Source: Lachnospiraceae bacterium
GTDB taxonomy: Bacteria; Bacillota; Clostridia; Lachnospirales; Lachnospiraceae
Assembly: GCA_024403355.1 (NCBI GenBank)
Contig: JAKSRW010000005.1
Coordinates: 35,659-99,658 of the forward strand
Reading direction: 5' to 3'
DNA length: 64,000 bases
The position numbers were made by a program, and so were the translations under genes. Shown here piece after piece: positions 54,914 to 63,419 of this stretch. Numbering within the stretch: the first letter of the stretch is position 1; each line of letters opens with the position of its first letter. The notes below the pieces were generated by a model. The model made no database searches. It had not been told where the DNA came from and saw only the letters and a list, made by a program, of their open reading frames with translations.

Positions 54914-55450
54914 ATGGCCGGTTATAGAAAGCTTGGAAGAACTGCTAGTCAGAGAAAAGCTCTTTTAAGAAATCAGGTTACAAATCTTCTTTACCATGGT
55001 AAGATCGTAACAACTGAGACAAAGGCTAAGGAAATCCGCAAGATAGCTGAAAGCTTCATCGCTTTAGCTGTTAAGGAAAAGGATAATTTTGAGACCGTTA
55101 CCGTACAGGCTAAGGTAGCTCGTAAGGATATGAACGGCAAGAGAGTAAAGGAAGAGGTTAACGGCAAGAAGGTTGACGCTTTCGATACAGTAGATAAGGA
55201 AATCAAGAAGGATAAGCCCTCAAAGCTTGCTGCAAGAAGAAAGATGAAGGCATTCCTTTATGATCTTACAGAGGTTCCCGCTGATCCCGCAGGAAAGAAG
55301 AAGGGAACAAAGAAGATTGATATGGCTGACAAGCTTTTCACAGAGGTAGCTCCCAAGTACGCAAACCGCAATGGTGGTTATACACGTATCATCAAGATCG
55401 GACCTCGTAAGGGTGATGCAGCTATGGAAGTAATCATCGAGTTAGTTTAA
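54914..55450 (+). CDS. rplQ: 50S ribosomal protein L17, long form
   Basis: The 178-residue product begins [29 protein letters not shown] and ends [25 protein letters not shown], both L17 hallmarks. It is about 55 residues longer than E. coli-type L17 because of a Lys/Asp-rich insert (about 60-120; [21 protein letters not shown]), which I believe is common in Lachnospiraceae. RBS AGGAGGT. Followed by a terminator. Confidence 0.97.
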   Translation: MAGYRKLGRTASQRKALLRNQVTNLLYHGKIVTTETKAKEIRKIAESFIALAVKEKDNFETVTVQAKVARKDMNGKRVKEEVNGKKVDAFDTVDKEIKKDKPSKLAARRKMKAFLYDLTEVPADPAGKKKGTKKIDMADKLFTEVAPKYANRNGGYTRIIKIGPRKGDAAMEVIIELV

Positions 55451-55464
55451 TAATTAGCCAAATT

Positions 55465-55496
55465 AAAGCACTTCACATATGTGGGGTGCTTTTTTT
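55465..55496 (+). terminator. Terminator of the alpha operon
   Basis: AAAGCACTTCACAT (55465-55478) pairs with ATGTGGGGTGCTTT (55479-55492; two G-T pairs, about 4 nt open at the tip), followed by T-run to 55496. Confidence 0.92.
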
Positions 55497-55619
55497 GATG
55501 GGAAAATGCTTAGTACAAAATAATATATGGAAAAGTATAATGCTTTATGATAAGATATAAACTGATATATTTTAGAGTAAATTTGATAATACTGAGATTT
55601 AGGAGTATAGAGGGTAACT

Positions 55620-56471
55620 ATGGTAAATTTTGATCAGGTTACATTTGAATATATACGAAGAGATGAAGAAGGCAATGTCGAAAGCATAAATAAAGCTCTT
55701 GATGATATCAGCCTAGATATTAAAGAAGGGGACTTTGTGGTGGTTCTCGGAGCAAACGGTTCCGGAAAATCGACATTTGCCAAGCATATCAACGCTCTTT
55801 TGGAGCCGACAGAGGGTATTGTAACTGTCTCGGGATATAATACGAAGGAAGAAGACAAGCTTCTTCAGATTAGGGAAAATGCAGGAATGGTTTTCCAGAA
55901 TCCCGATAATCAGATTGTAGCATCTGTTATCGAGGAGGATGTTGCATTCGGACCGGAGAATATAGGTGTACCCACAGAAGAAATGTGGAAACGCGTTGAG
56001 CACGCCCTTGAGAAAACAGGTATGACTGCTTATAGGGAGAAATCACCCAACAAGCTGTCGGGCGGTCAGAAGCAGAGAGTTGCCATTGCAGGAGTTCTGG
56101 CTATGAGGCCCAAATGCATTATTTTAGATGAGCCTACAGCCATGCTGGACCCCGTTGGACGAAATGAAGTCATCAGTACTGTAAAGGAACTGAACAAACA
56201 GGAAGGAATCACAGTCATTCTTATTACTCATTATATGCAGGAGGCGGTAGATGCTGACTTTTGTTATGTAATGAATAAGGGAAATGTCGTGATGAAGGGG
56301 AAGCCTCGTGAAATATTTGCAAAGGTCGAGGAACTCAAGCAGTATAAGCTGGATGTTCCTCAGGTTACGGAGCTTGCCTACAGGCTTAGAAAAGCAGGCC
56401 TGGACCTTCCGGAATGTGTATTGTCCGAGGATGAATTTACAGAGGCAATAAGGAGGCTGAAATGTCGTTAA
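55620..56471 (+). CDS. ecfA1: ECF transporter ATPase EcfA1
   Basis: The 283-residue product is an energy-coupling-factor ATPase: Walker A GANGSGKSTFAKHI, Q-loop FQNPDNQIVAS, signature LSGGQKQRVAIAG, Walker B CIILDEPTAMLDP and H-switch LITHYMQEA. With EcfA2 and EcfT it powers vitamin-binding S components. The start is ATG 55620 right after GAGGGTAACT. It overlaps ecfA2 by 10 nt. Confidence 0.97.
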   Translation: MVNFDQVTFEYIRRDEEGNVESINKALDDISLDIKEGDFVVVLGANGSGKSTFAKHINALLEPTEGIVTVSGYNTKEEDKLLQIRENAGMVFQNPDNQIVASVIEEDVAFGPENIGVPTEEMWKRVEHALEKTGMTAYREKSPNKLSGGQKQRVAIAGVLAMRPKCIILDEPTAMLDPVGRNEVISTVKELNKQEGITVILITHYMQEAVDADFCYVMNKGNVVMKGKPREIFAKVEELKQYKLDVPQVTELAYRLRKAGLDLPECVLSEDEFTEAIRRLKCR

Positions 56472-57313
56472 TTCTTGATAATATTAGCTACATATACGGA
56501 AAAGCTACAGCCTTCGAGACTTATGCATTAAAGAATGTTAACCTGGCAATTCCGGATGGGGAGTTTATCGGCCTTATAGGACATACGGGTTCGGGAAAAT
56601 CTACACTTATTCAGCATATGAACGGACTTGTAAAGGCTACTGAGGGTAATATTTATTTCAACGGTGCGGATATATATGATAAAGATTTCAAAATGAAGGA
56701 GCTTCGAAGAAAGGTCGGACTGGTTTTCCAGTATCCTGAGCACCAGCTTTTTGAGACTACTGTTATCAGAGATGTATTGTTTGGACCGAAAAATATGGGA
56801 ATGGAGCAGCTGGATGCTGAGCTTGCGGCCTACGGGGCATTAAAAGCCGTAGGAGTAGGCGAGGACCTGCTTGATGCTTCACCCTTTGAGCTTTCGGGCG
56901 GACAGAAGAGAAGAGTAGCTATAGCGGGTGTTCTGGCCTGCAAGCCGGACATTCTGATTCTTGATGAGCCTACCGCAGGTCTGGACCCTGTCGGACGAAT
57001 TGAAATATTAAGTCTTTTGAAGCAGATTCACGAGGAACAGAAAATAACGGTTATACTTGTTTCACACAGCATGGAGGACGTGGCTGAATATGTGGAGCGA
57101 ATAATAGTGATGAATGACGGTGAGGTAGTTATGGACGATTCACCAAGAGTCATTTTTGAACGTGAGGAAGAGCTGAAGGCTATGGGACTCGGTGTTCCGC
57201 AGGTTACCCGTGTATGCAGACGTTTGCACAGCCTCGGAATGGACATAAATCCTGACTGCATCACCATCGATGAGGCAGAGCAGGAAATAAAGAAGAAATT
57301 TGGTTTGGTATAA
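56462..57313 (+). CDS. ecfA2: ECF transporter ATPase EcfA2
   Basis: The 283-residue product has Walker A GHTGSGKSTLIQHMNGL, FQYPEHQLFE (the A2-type Q-loop), LSGGQKRRVAIAG and LILDEPTAGLDP. It forms the heterodimer with EcfA1. The start overlaps ecfA1 with GGAGGCTGA upstream. Confidence 0.97.
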   Translation: MSLILDNISYIYGKATAFETYALKNVNLAIPDGEFIGLIGHTGSGKSTLIQHMNGLVKATEGNIYFNGADIYDKDFKMKELRRKVGLVFQYPEHQLFETTVIRDVLFGPKNMGMEQLDAELAAYGALKAVGVGEDLLDASPFELSGGQKRRVAIAGVLACKPDILILDEPTAGLDPVGRIEILSLLKQIHEEQKITVILVSHSMEDVAEYVERIIVMNDGEVVMDDSPRVIFEREEELKAMGLGVPQVTRVCRRLHSLGMDINPDCITIDEAEQEIKKKFGLV

Positions 57314-57317
57314 GTAA

Positions 57318-58109
57318 ATGATTAGAGATATTACTATTGGACAGTATTATCCTGCAGATTCAATAATACACAGGCTGGATCCGCGAGTCAAATTCACAGG
57401 TACACTGGCACTTATTGTATCCCTGTTTTTATTTGATTCCTTCTATGGTTTTCTCCTGTGCGGAGGATTTGTCGCTGCAGTCATAATAATGGCTAAATTA
57501 CCGTTAAAATACGTTTTAAAGGGTATGAGACCGATATTGTTTCTCTTACTTTTTATGATGATATTCAATCTGCTGCTGACACCGGGAGAGGTTCTGGGGT
57601 CATGGTGGATATTTACCGTAACAAAAGAAGGTATAAGATCGGCGCTGTTTATGGGGCTTAGACTTATTTTTCTGGTATTGGGTTCATCGATTATGACCTA
57701 TACCACAACGCCCAATAAGCTTACGGACGCCATGGAGCGTATATTTGCACCCTTAAAGCTAATAAAGGTGCCTGTACATGAGTTTTCAATGATGATTTCA
57801 ATCGCACTGCGTTTTATCCCTATTTTGCTTGAGGAAACAGATAAAATCATGAAGGCACAGCAGGCAAGAGGTGCTGACTTTGAGAACGGTAATGTTTTTA
57901 AACGTATAAAGGCTCTTATTCCGCTTCTGGTTCCGCTTTTTGTATCAGCGTTCAGACGTGCCGGAGACCTGGCAGAGGCTATGGAAGCCAGATGCTACCA
58001 TGGAGGAAAAGGAAGAACGAAGCTCAAGCCGTTAAAGTACGCATTTCGCGATGCAATCGCTTATATAGTGCTTGTGGGACTTATTGTGGGAGCGGTATTT
58101 ATTCCTTAA
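57318..58109 (+). CDS. ecfT: ECF transporter membrane subunit EcfT
   Basis: The 263-residue membrane protein begins DITIGQYYPADSIIHRLDPRVKF, the EcfT start. It carries the coupling Ala-Arg-Gly motifs QQARGADF and EAMEARCYHGGKGR that engage the ATPases. With QueT (6767) and other S components elsewhere it would complete transporters. Confidence 0.97.
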   Translation: MIRDITIGQYYPADSIIHRLDPRVKFTGTLALIVSLFLFDSFYGFLLCGGFVAAVIIMAKLPLKYVLKGMRPILFLLLFMMIFNLLLTPGEVLGSWWIFTVTKEGIRSALFMGLRLIFLVLGSSIMTYTTTPNKLTDAMERIFAPLKLIKVPVHEFSMMISIALRFIPILLEETDKIMKAQQARGADFENGNVFKRIKALIPLLVPLFVSAFRRAGDLAEAMEARCYHGGKGRTKLKPLKYAFRDAIAYIVLVGLIVGAVFIP

Positions 58110-58142
58110 TAACGAAGAACAGGCAGAGGAAAGGTAAGAATA

Positions 58143-58994
58143 GTGAAGAGAATTCTTATTAAAATTGCATATGATGGTACGAATTATGTTGGCTGGCAGA
58201 TTCAGCCGAACGGGACCGCGGTAGAGGAAGTGATTAATCGCGAGCTGTCGGCGATTCTTAAGGAAAACATAGTTATTGCAGGTGCCAGTCGAACCGATTC
58301 GGGTGTACATGCAGAGGGAAATATAGCGGTATTTGACAGTGAGACAAAAATACCTGCAGATAAAATCTGCTTTGCATTAAATCAGAGACTTCCTTCGGAT
58401 ATTGTCTGTCTGGAAAGCTTTGAGGTAAATCCGGATTTTCATCCCAGACATGCCGAATCTGTCAAAACCTATGAATACAGAATCTATAATGCGGTTCATC
58501 CTAATCCTTTGGTACGCAGGTACTCATATTTTGTTTATATGCCGTTAGATATCGAGGCTATGCGTAAGGCGGCAGAGTACATTGTCGGTGAGCATGATTT
58601 CGCCAGCTTCTGTTCGGCGCATGCGCAGGTAAAGACAACGGTTAGAACCGTATATTCGCTGGAAATAACCGCAGATTCGTCAGCCAAAGAGTATCTTATG
58701 AATGAAGACTGCGTACAGAATTATAAAAAATATGACGCTCATAATATTTCCATAAGGATTACCGGCAACGGCTTTCTTTACAATATGGTGCGAATAATTG
58801 TGGGTACACTCTGCAAGGTAGGATACCATTTTTATCCGCCCGAGCATGTAAAGGAAATTCTGGAAGGCTGTGACAGGAATCTCGCCGGGCCTAAAGCGCC
58901 TGCTGAGGGGCTTAAGCTTGTTGAAATCAGATATAATCCGGAAGATTACAAAATTAACGAATTATCCGAAAATGCCGATACTGTGGCTGATTAA
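58143..58994 (+). CDS. truA: tRNA pseudouridine synthase A
   Basis: The 283-residue product modifies U38-U40 of tRNA anticodon arms. The catalytic Asp is in GASRTDSGVHAEGN (about residue 54). The start YDGTNYVGWQIQP and FLYNMVRIIVGTL are family motifs. GTG start after AGGAAAGG. It is in the conserved ecf-truA-rplM-rpsI neighbourhood. The C-terminal tail is slightly longer than usual. Confidence 0.97.
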   Translation: MKRILIKIAYDGTNYVGWQIQPNGTAVEEVINRELSAILKENIVIAGASRTDSGVHAEGNIAVFDSETKIPADKICFALNQRLPSDIVCLESFEVNPDFHPRHAESVKTYEYRIYNAVHPNPLVRRYSYFVYMPLDIEAMRKAAEYIVGEHDFASFCSAHAQVKTTVRTVYSLEITADSSAKEYLMNEDCVQNYKKYDAHNISIRITGNGFLYNMVRIIVGTLCKVGYHFYPPEHVKEILEGCDRNLAGPKAPAEGLKLVEIRYNPEDYKINELSENADTVAD

Positions 58995-59003
58995 GGAGGA
59001 CAA

Positions 59004-59921
59004 ATGAAAAAATATAATGCAATTACCTTTGCGGCCTTTACACCGGCCGGTACCTATTCACGTCCGGAGGTAATGGATTCACTCAATGCAGCGCTCGATA
59101 CCGGTGCAAATATGATTGTACTTGCGCCCACAGGCTATCAGGCAACTCCCCACTCGGAGGAAATCACCTACAATGAGACCTGTACCGATGAAGAGCTGAT
59201 TAATATGGCTGAATATATTCACTCAAAGGGCGTTCAGGTTTGTCTTAAGCCTATTACCCAGTGCAAGGATGGAACCTGGCGTGCATTTATCAATTTCTTC
59301 GATAAGGATGTTGTATGTGAGCCGAAGTGGAGTAACTGGTTTAAATCCTACACTGCGTTTATATGTCACTATGCAGAGCTTGCGGAGAAGGTTAATGCGG
59401 AGATGTTTATCGCAGGCTGTGAAATGGTCATGAGCGAGCGCCGCGAAGCAGAATGGCGTCAGGTGATTGCTGATATTAAAAAGGTATACAGTGGCCCTGT
59501 CTGCTATAACACGGACAAGTACCAGGAGGACAATGTTCAGTGGTGGGATGCGGTAGATATTATCGGTGCCAGCGGATATTATCCGATTGATAACTGGGAG
59601 GAACAGCTGGACCGAATTGAGGCCGTTGTAAAGAAATTTAACCGTCCATTCTTCTTCGCTGAATACGGTTGTATGTCTGTTGAGGGCTCATCGAATATTC
59701 CGAACAAGTGGGATCTTCCCGGAGGAATAAATCTTCAGGAGCAGGCAGACTGGTATGCCGCCGCACATGAAGCAATCAATAAAAGAGATTGGATTATAGG
59801 CACCTGTGTCTGGGATTGGGCAGCTGTTCTCTATAAAAAAGAGCAGGCAGTTGAAAACAGAGGCTATGATACCTACGGCAAACCCGCTGAGCTGGAAATC
59901 AGAAAACAGTTTAAGGGTTAA
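59004..59921 (+). CDS. GH113-like glycosidase (TIM barrel)
   Basis: The 305-residue product resembles family 113 endo-mannanase-like TIM barrels. The barrel includes ANMIVLAPTGYQ, KPITQCKDGTWRAFI, the putative acid/base Glu in FIAGCEMVM, WWDAVDIIGASGYYP, and a putative nucleophile Glu in PFFFAEYGCMS. No signal peptide is seen, so it acts in the cytoplasm, perhaps on imported manno-oligosaccharides. RBS AAGGAGG 9 nt after truA. Interrupts the usual truA-rplM order, so it may be a later insertion. Confidence 0.82.
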   Translation: MKKYNAITFAAFTPAGTYSRPEVMDSLNAALDTGANMIVLAPTGYQATPHSEEITYNETCTDEELINMAEYIHSKGVQVCLKPITQCKDGTWRAFINFFDKDVVCEPKWSNWFKSYTAFICHYAELAEKVNAEMFIAGCEMVMSERREAEWRQVIADIKKVYSGPVCYNTDKYQEDNVQWWDAVDIIGASGYYPIDNWEEQLDRIEAVVKKFNRPFFFAEYGCMSVEGSSNIPNKWDLPGGINLQEQADWYAAAHEAINKRDWIIGTCVWDWAAVLYKKEQAVENRGYDTYGKPAELEIRKQFKG

Positions 59922-60000
59922 AAAGTCATTTGCAAAATGACAAAAACAGCCTTGTGAAAATAAATTTTAAATTTTTTTAATAAAATATACAATTTAAGCA

Positions 60001-60029
60001 TTGACAATAATTAAAAATTCCGATATACT
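60001..60029 (+). promoter_or_regulatory. Promoter of rplM-rpsI, embedded in a terminator
   Basis: TTGACA (60001-60006), a 17-nt spacer and TATACT (60024-60029), near consensus. The -10 is inside the loop of the hairpin 60013-60061. Confidence 0.9.
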
Positions 60030-60061
60030 CGCTAATGTTGGCGCGGTAAATCGGAATTTTT
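60013..60061 (+). terminator. Terminator of the truA unit overlapping the rplM promoter
   Basis: AAAAATTCCGA (60013-60023) is fully complementary to TCGGAATTTTT (60051-60061). The 27-nt loop holds the -10. It ends with the T-run of the right arm. Only upstream transcripts contain both arms. Confidence 0.65.
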
Positions 60062-60148
60062 ATCGTTGTTTAGATATTGAGTAGGTGTATATCACCTTTC
60101 GATATACAGTTAATTTCAGACGCATGGAAATGCAGGAAGGGGTACCAA

Positions 60149-60601
60149 ATGAACACAACTATGAGTTATATGGCTAGTGGTAAGGCCATCGAGAGAAAGT
60201 GGTATGTTGTTGATGCAGAAGGCCAGACATTAGGTCGTCTTTGCGCACAGATCGCTAGTATTTTAAGAGGAAAGAATAAGCCTACCTACACACCTTTCTT
60301 AGACACAGGTGACAACGTAATCGTTGTTAACGCAGCTAAGGTTAAGGTTACAGGTAAGAAGCTTGATCAGAAGATTTACTACAATCACTCAGATTATCCG
60401 GGCGGATTAAGAGAGACAACACTTCGCGAAATGATGGCTAAGAAGCCTGAGGAAGTTATCCGTCTTGCAGTTAAGGGTATGTTACCCAAGGCAGCACTTG
60501 GACGTGAGATGATCAGAAAGCTTCATGTATATGCAGGTCCCGAGCATGAGCAGCAGGCTCAGAAGCCCGAGGTACTTGTTATCGACACAAAGCTTAACTA
60601 A
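60149..60601 (+). CDS. rplM: 50S ribosomal protein L13
   Basis: The 150-residue product has the L13 segments [42 protein letters not shown] and [26 protein letters not shown] 60149 follows GGAAGGGG; in-frame upstream ATGs lie in the leader. The leader of about 110 nt has overlapping hairpins (AGGTG/CACCT and TATATC/GATATA, 60081-60106), which could serve as an L13-type control element. Confidence 0.97.
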   Translation: MNTTMSYMASGKAIERKWYVVDAEGQTLGRLCAQIASILRGKNKPTYTPFLDTGDNVIVVNAAKVKVTGKKLDQKIYYNHSDYPGGLRETTLREMMAKKPEEVIRLAVKGMLPKAALGREMIRKLHVYAGPEHEQQAQKPEVLVIDTKLN

Positions 60602-60627
60602 TAATCGGGTGAAAGGAGATAATTAAA

Positions 60628-61029
60628 ATGGCTAAGGATACAACAAGATTTTATGGTACAGGTAGAAGAAAGAGCAGTATTGCCAGAGTATATTTAGTAC
60701 CCGGAACAGGCAAGGTTACAATCAATAAGAGAGATATTGGTGAGTACTTTGGCCTTGAGACACTTAGAGTAGTTGTAAAGCAGCCCCTTACATTAACAAA
60801 CACAGCTGATAAGTTTGATGTTCTTGTTAACGTTCACGGTGGTGGATTTACAGGTCAGGCCGGCGCTATCCGTCATGGTATTTCAAGAGCATTAGTTAAG
60901 GCTGATGCAGAGGAGTTCCGTCCTTCACTTAAGAAGGCAGGCTTCTTAACACGTGATCCTCGTATGAAGGAAAGAAAGAAGTACGGCTTAAAGGCAGCTC
61001 GTCGTGCACCTCAGTTCTCAAAGCGTTAA
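60628..61029 (+). CDS. rpsI: 30S ribosomal protein S9
   Basis: The 133-residue product has [26 protein letters not shown] and [20 protein letters not shown], and ends RRAPQFSKR, whose C-terminal Arg reaches the P-site tRNA. RBS GAAAGGAG. The 3' end is repeated downstream at 61203 and partly at 63215 (see repeats), so it is an integration hot spot candidate. The last Arg codon here is CGT. Confidence 0.98.
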   Translation: MAKDTTRFYGTGRRKSSIARVYLVPGTGKVTINKRDIGEYFGLETLRVVVKQPLTLTNTADKFDVLVNVHGGGFTGQAGAIRHGISRALVKADAEEFRPSLKKAGFLTRDPRMKERKKYGLKAARRAPQFSKR

Positions 61030-61031
61030 TC
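61006..61031. repeat. att-like direct repeat A (3' end of rpsI)
   Basis: This 26-nt segment encodes APQFSKR-stop at the end of rpsI. Copy B (61203-61228) matches at 24 of 26 positions; both differences fall in the last Arg codon (CGT versus AGA). Confidence 0.85.
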
Positions 61032-61068
61032 GTTTGGAACAAAAACAGACTCCCGCAAGGGATTGCAG

Positions 61069-61101
61069 AAGACTCTCGATGCTTATCGGGAGTCTTTTTT
61101 T
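61069..61101 (+). terminator. Terminator of rplM-rpsI
   Basis: AAGACTCTCGAT (61069-61080) pairs with ATCGGGAGTCTT (61085-61096), loop GCTT, followed by T-run. Confidence 0.93.
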
Positions 61102-61107
61102 ATTCCA

Positions 61108-61137
61108 ACGTGCACCCTTTGCTGGGTGCACGTCTTT
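61108..61137 (+). terminator. Second terminator-like hairpin after rpsI
   Basis: ACGTGCACCC (61108-61117) and GGGTGCACGT (61124-61133) form a perfect 10-bp stem followed by CTTT. Confidence 0.6.
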
Positions 61138-61165
61138 CCTCAGCGTAGCTTCGGAAACTTCCGCT

Positions 61166-61190
61166 AAAAACGTGCCAAAGGGCACGTTTT
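61166..61190. terminator. Third terminator-like hairpin, bidirectional
   Basis: AAAAACGTGCC (61166-61176) pairs with GGCACGTTTT (61181-61190), loop AAAG, with A-run on one side and T-run on the other. Confidence 0.65.
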
Positions 61191-61202
61191 CTTAACGCTC
61201 CA

Positions 61203-61228
61203 GCACCTCAGTTCTCAAAGAGATAATC
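61203..61228. repeat. att-like direct repeat B (duplicate rpsI 3' end)
   Basis: Non-coding copy of the rpsI end. It still reads APQFSKR-stop, with AGA for the last Arg. The 17 bases 61211-61227 are identical to copy C at 63215-63231. A terminator with the same AAGACTC/GAGTCTT stem as after rpsI follows. Confidence 0.85.
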
Positions 61229-61239
61229 AGAATCAATAC

Positions 61240-61268
61240 AAAGACTCCACTTTACGTGGAGTCTTTTT
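61240..61268 (+). terminator. Terminator following repeat B
   Basis: AAGACTCCAC (61241-61250) pairs with GTGGAGTCTT (61256-61265), then T-run. The arm sequence parallels the rpsI terminator. Confidence 0.9.
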
Positions 61269-61285
61269 TGTTCTATTTTGTTCTA

Positions 61286-61314
61286 TTGACAACGTTGAGA
61301 GTGTATGTTAATAT
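61286..61314 (+). promoter_or_regulatory. Promoter and possible operator of the tetR-mccF pair
   Basis: TTGACA (61286-61291), 17 nt, TAATAT (61309-61314). A palindrome CAACGTTG (61290-61297) overlaps the -35, and GCGAC/GTCGC (61320-61335) lies in the 5' UTR. Either could be the binding site of the encoded TetR protein. Confidence 0.7.
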
Positions 61315-61349
61315 CAAAAGCGACGGTACAGTCGCAAAAGGCGGAGGTT

Positions 61350-61925
61350 ATGAGCAATAAAGGACAGAATACAATAAACAGAATAAAAGCTGAGGCAATG
61401 AATCTTTTCTTGCAAAAGGGTTACAAAGATGTATCCATGCAGGATATCTGCAATGCCAGCAGCCTCAGTAAAGGCGGACTTTACAGACATTTTGGATCAA
61501 AAGCGGAAATACTTTTTTCTTTAGTGCAGGAGGAAAGGCAATTTGATGTACAGAATCAGATTGAGAAAGGGACACCGGCTGTCGAGATTCTAAACCGATA
61601 TCTTGATGTGTTTTATCAGAATATGCTGATGGGTGAACGTTCGCTTGCCTTTGCACTATTTGAGTATGCAGTCTCGGAGAAAGACAGTGGGCTACTTGAT
61701 GAAGATGAAAAGGATATTGAAATCTGGAGATCACTCATGTCATATGGCGTGGGAAGAGGCGAATTCAACGAAGTGGATTATCGATTGGTTATGAATACTC
61801 TGCTATATGCTTATCGAGGTATACGCATGTGGAGCAGAGCAATTGACATAGATGAAAACGTCCCTCGTTCAATTATCGAAATAATAAAGCATATGGTTAT
61901 CAAGGATTACAAGGAGAGCATATAG
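61350..61925 (+). CDS. TetR/AcrR family transcriptional regulator
   Basis: The 191-residue product has an N-terminal TetR helix-turn-helix (INRIKAEAMNLFLQKGYKDVSMQDICNASSLSKGGLYRHFGSKAEIL, of which DICNASSLSKGGLYRHF is the recognition region) and a variable all-helical ligand-binding domain. ATG 61350 follows GGAGG but only 2 nt away; the ATG at 61305 lies in the promoter. It ends right before the peptidase ATG (TAGATG), so the two are translationally coupled. It likely represses its own promoter and responds to a small molecule. Confidence 0.93.
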   Translation: MSNKGQNTINRIKAEAMNLFLQKGYKDVSMQDICNASSLSKGGLYRHFGSKAEILFSLVQEERQFDVQNQIEKGTPAVEILNRYLDVFYQNMLMGERSLAFALFEYAVSEKDSGLLDEDEKDIEIWRSLMSYGVGRGEFNEVDYRLVMNTLLYAYRGIRMWSRAIDIDENVPRSIIEIIKHMVIKDYKESI

Positions 61926-62954
61926 ATGAGAGAACTTATAGTACCTAAAAAACTTAAAAAAGGTGATACAATAGCGTTCATTTCTATATCGGGCGGTCGA
62001 GCAGGTGACCCTGATATGATACGAAGATATAATCTGGCAAAAGAAAGATTTGAGAAAGAGTATGAAGTTCATGTAGTGGAGACACCGAACGCATTAAAGG
62101 GAAATGATTTCATCTACAAGCACCCCGAACTACGGGCAGAGGACTTGCACTGGGCACTTACGAATCCTGAAATATCCGGAATTGTGTGCAATCAAGGTGG
62201 AGACGATTCATACCGGGTTCTTCCCTATATAGATCCGGAAGTGATTCGCAGTAATCCCAAAGTTTTTATGGGATTTTCGGATATAGCCACCTGGATAGCG
62301 GTATTTACCTGTGCCGGTGTGCGTTCATATTACGGTCCTTGCGTTCTTACACCTATTGGTCAGCCGGTTAAGTTTGATGATTATTCCAAAGAAGCAATCA
62401 GAAAAGCAATATTCACGGGAGAAGTAATCGGCGAAGTTAAGCCATCGGAGAGTTATACAAAAATCGAGTGGAATGATGATATAAACCCAAAAGAAATCAA
62501 ATGGATCAAAAATGATGGTTATTCTGTAGTGCAGGGCGAAGGCAAAGTTTCAGGTCGTCTGTATCCGATTTGCCCGGGCCCGGTACTTCAGATAATGGGT
62601 ACGAAATATTTCCCCCCGGCAGATACTTTCGATGGCGCAATACTGGCAATTGAGCATGGCAATGGCTATCCTTATGACAGTGCATTGGCAGGCTTTCACC
62701 AAATGAGAACTTTGGCGGCAGCAGGTGTATTTGATAAAGCAGCCGCTATTATGACCGGTAAGATGGATGATACCTCAAGAAATTATTTGCGTAAAGTTAT
62801 TAATGAAGAAGTTCACAGGGAAGATATGGTTATTCTGGAAAACGTTGACTTTGTTCATCGTACTCCGATGACTGTCCTTCCTACAGGCGTTTTGTGCGAG
62901 ATTGATTGCAGTGGCAATAAGTTTTCAATCCTCGAAGCAGGTACAAGACAGTAA
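61926..62954 (+). CDS. MccF-like S66 serine peptidase
   Basis: The 342-residue product belongs to peptidase family S66 (LD-carboxypeptidase/MccF). The catalytic Ser is in GFSD (Ser118), the Glu is in AIEHGNG (Glu243), and the His is in FVHRTP (His311). By my recollection these are the same numbers as the E. coli MccF triad. The N-terminal part has KGDTIAFISISGG and CNQGGDDSYRVLPYID, typical of the family. MccF cleaves processed microcin C-type peptidyl-nucleotides and gives self-immunity, whereas LdcA trims muropeptides. Length and triad favour MccF. It is cargo in the rpsI-flanked insertion. Confidence 0.9.
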   Translation: MRELIVPKKLKKGDTIAFISISGGRAGDPDMIRRYNLAKERFEKEYEVHVVETPNALKGNDFIYKHPELRAEDLHWALTNPEISGIVCNQGGDDSYRVLPYIDPEVIRSNPKVFMGFSDIATWIAVFTCAGVRSYYGPCVLTPIGQPVKFDDYSKEAIRKAIFTGEVIGEVKPSESYTKIEWNDDINPKEIKWIKNDGYSVVQGEGKVSGRLYPICPGPVLQIMGTKYFPPADTFDGAILAIEHGNGYPYDSALAGFHQMRTLAAAGVFDKAAAIMTGKMDDTSRNYLRKVINEEVHREDMVILENVDFVHRTPMTVLPTGVLCEIDCSGNKFSILEAGTRQ

Positions 62955-63214
62955 TAGCAACAACTTAATAATAACGAACTTATATTTGTATTACAGCGAA
63001 AAAGGAACAAAGAATACAAGTGATGCAGTACTTGGAAATAATAATGAGCAGGTGGTTGTAGTGAAAGGTACCTTTTGCAAAAGACTTGTTGGAACGTGCT
63101 GGGATAGTATTGGCAATATACAAACATGTAGCAAATGAGAGTGCTTGCTTTAGTAAGAATCCCCATTTTACGGGCTTCTTCGCACTTGATTAAGTTCGGG
63201 GAGCGTTAATTTAC

Positions 63215-63231
63215 GTTCTCAAAGAGATAAT
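63215..63231. repeat. att-like direct repeat C (partial rpsI 3' end)
   Basis: Exactly the 17 bases of repeat B (reading FSKR-stop). It ends the 2.0-kb segment carrying tetR and the MccF-like gene. GGAGCGTTAA just upstream (63200-63209) is the inverse of TTAACGCTCC just before repeat B (61192-61201). Confidence 0.8.
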
Positions 63232-63379
63232 ATGTGCTATATGCACTTATGTGAAGAATCCCGTATTTACTGGGTTTCAAGACTTGCTGAGATGTGCTGT
63301 GCTGTGTTGTGTTGAGATTAGTTCAACAATACACACACAATACACACACAATCAACAAAATTCTCAAATGAAGATTTTT

Positions 63380-63419
63380 AAGACACCATTTGGTTAATTA
63401 CTGGATGGAGTCTTTTTTT
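63380..63419 (+). terminator. Terminator downstream of repeat C
   Basis: AAGACACCAT (63380-63389) pairs with ATGGAGTCTT (63405-63414) with one A-A mismatch, followed by T7. It has the same AAGAC/GTCTT frame as the terminators after repeats A and B. A short TTCTCAAA at 63361 may be a fourth, eroded repeat. Confidence 0.75.

Noticed and set aside
61004..61195. 63-codon plus-strand frame after rpsI
   Set aside because: It spans the rpsI end in another frame and the terminator hairpins; no SD.
63291..63350. TGCTG/TGTTG and ACACACA low-complexity tracts as a possible CRISPR-like or MITE array
   Set aside because: Repeats are short, contiguous and without spacers; the possible hairpin breaks after about 6 bp.
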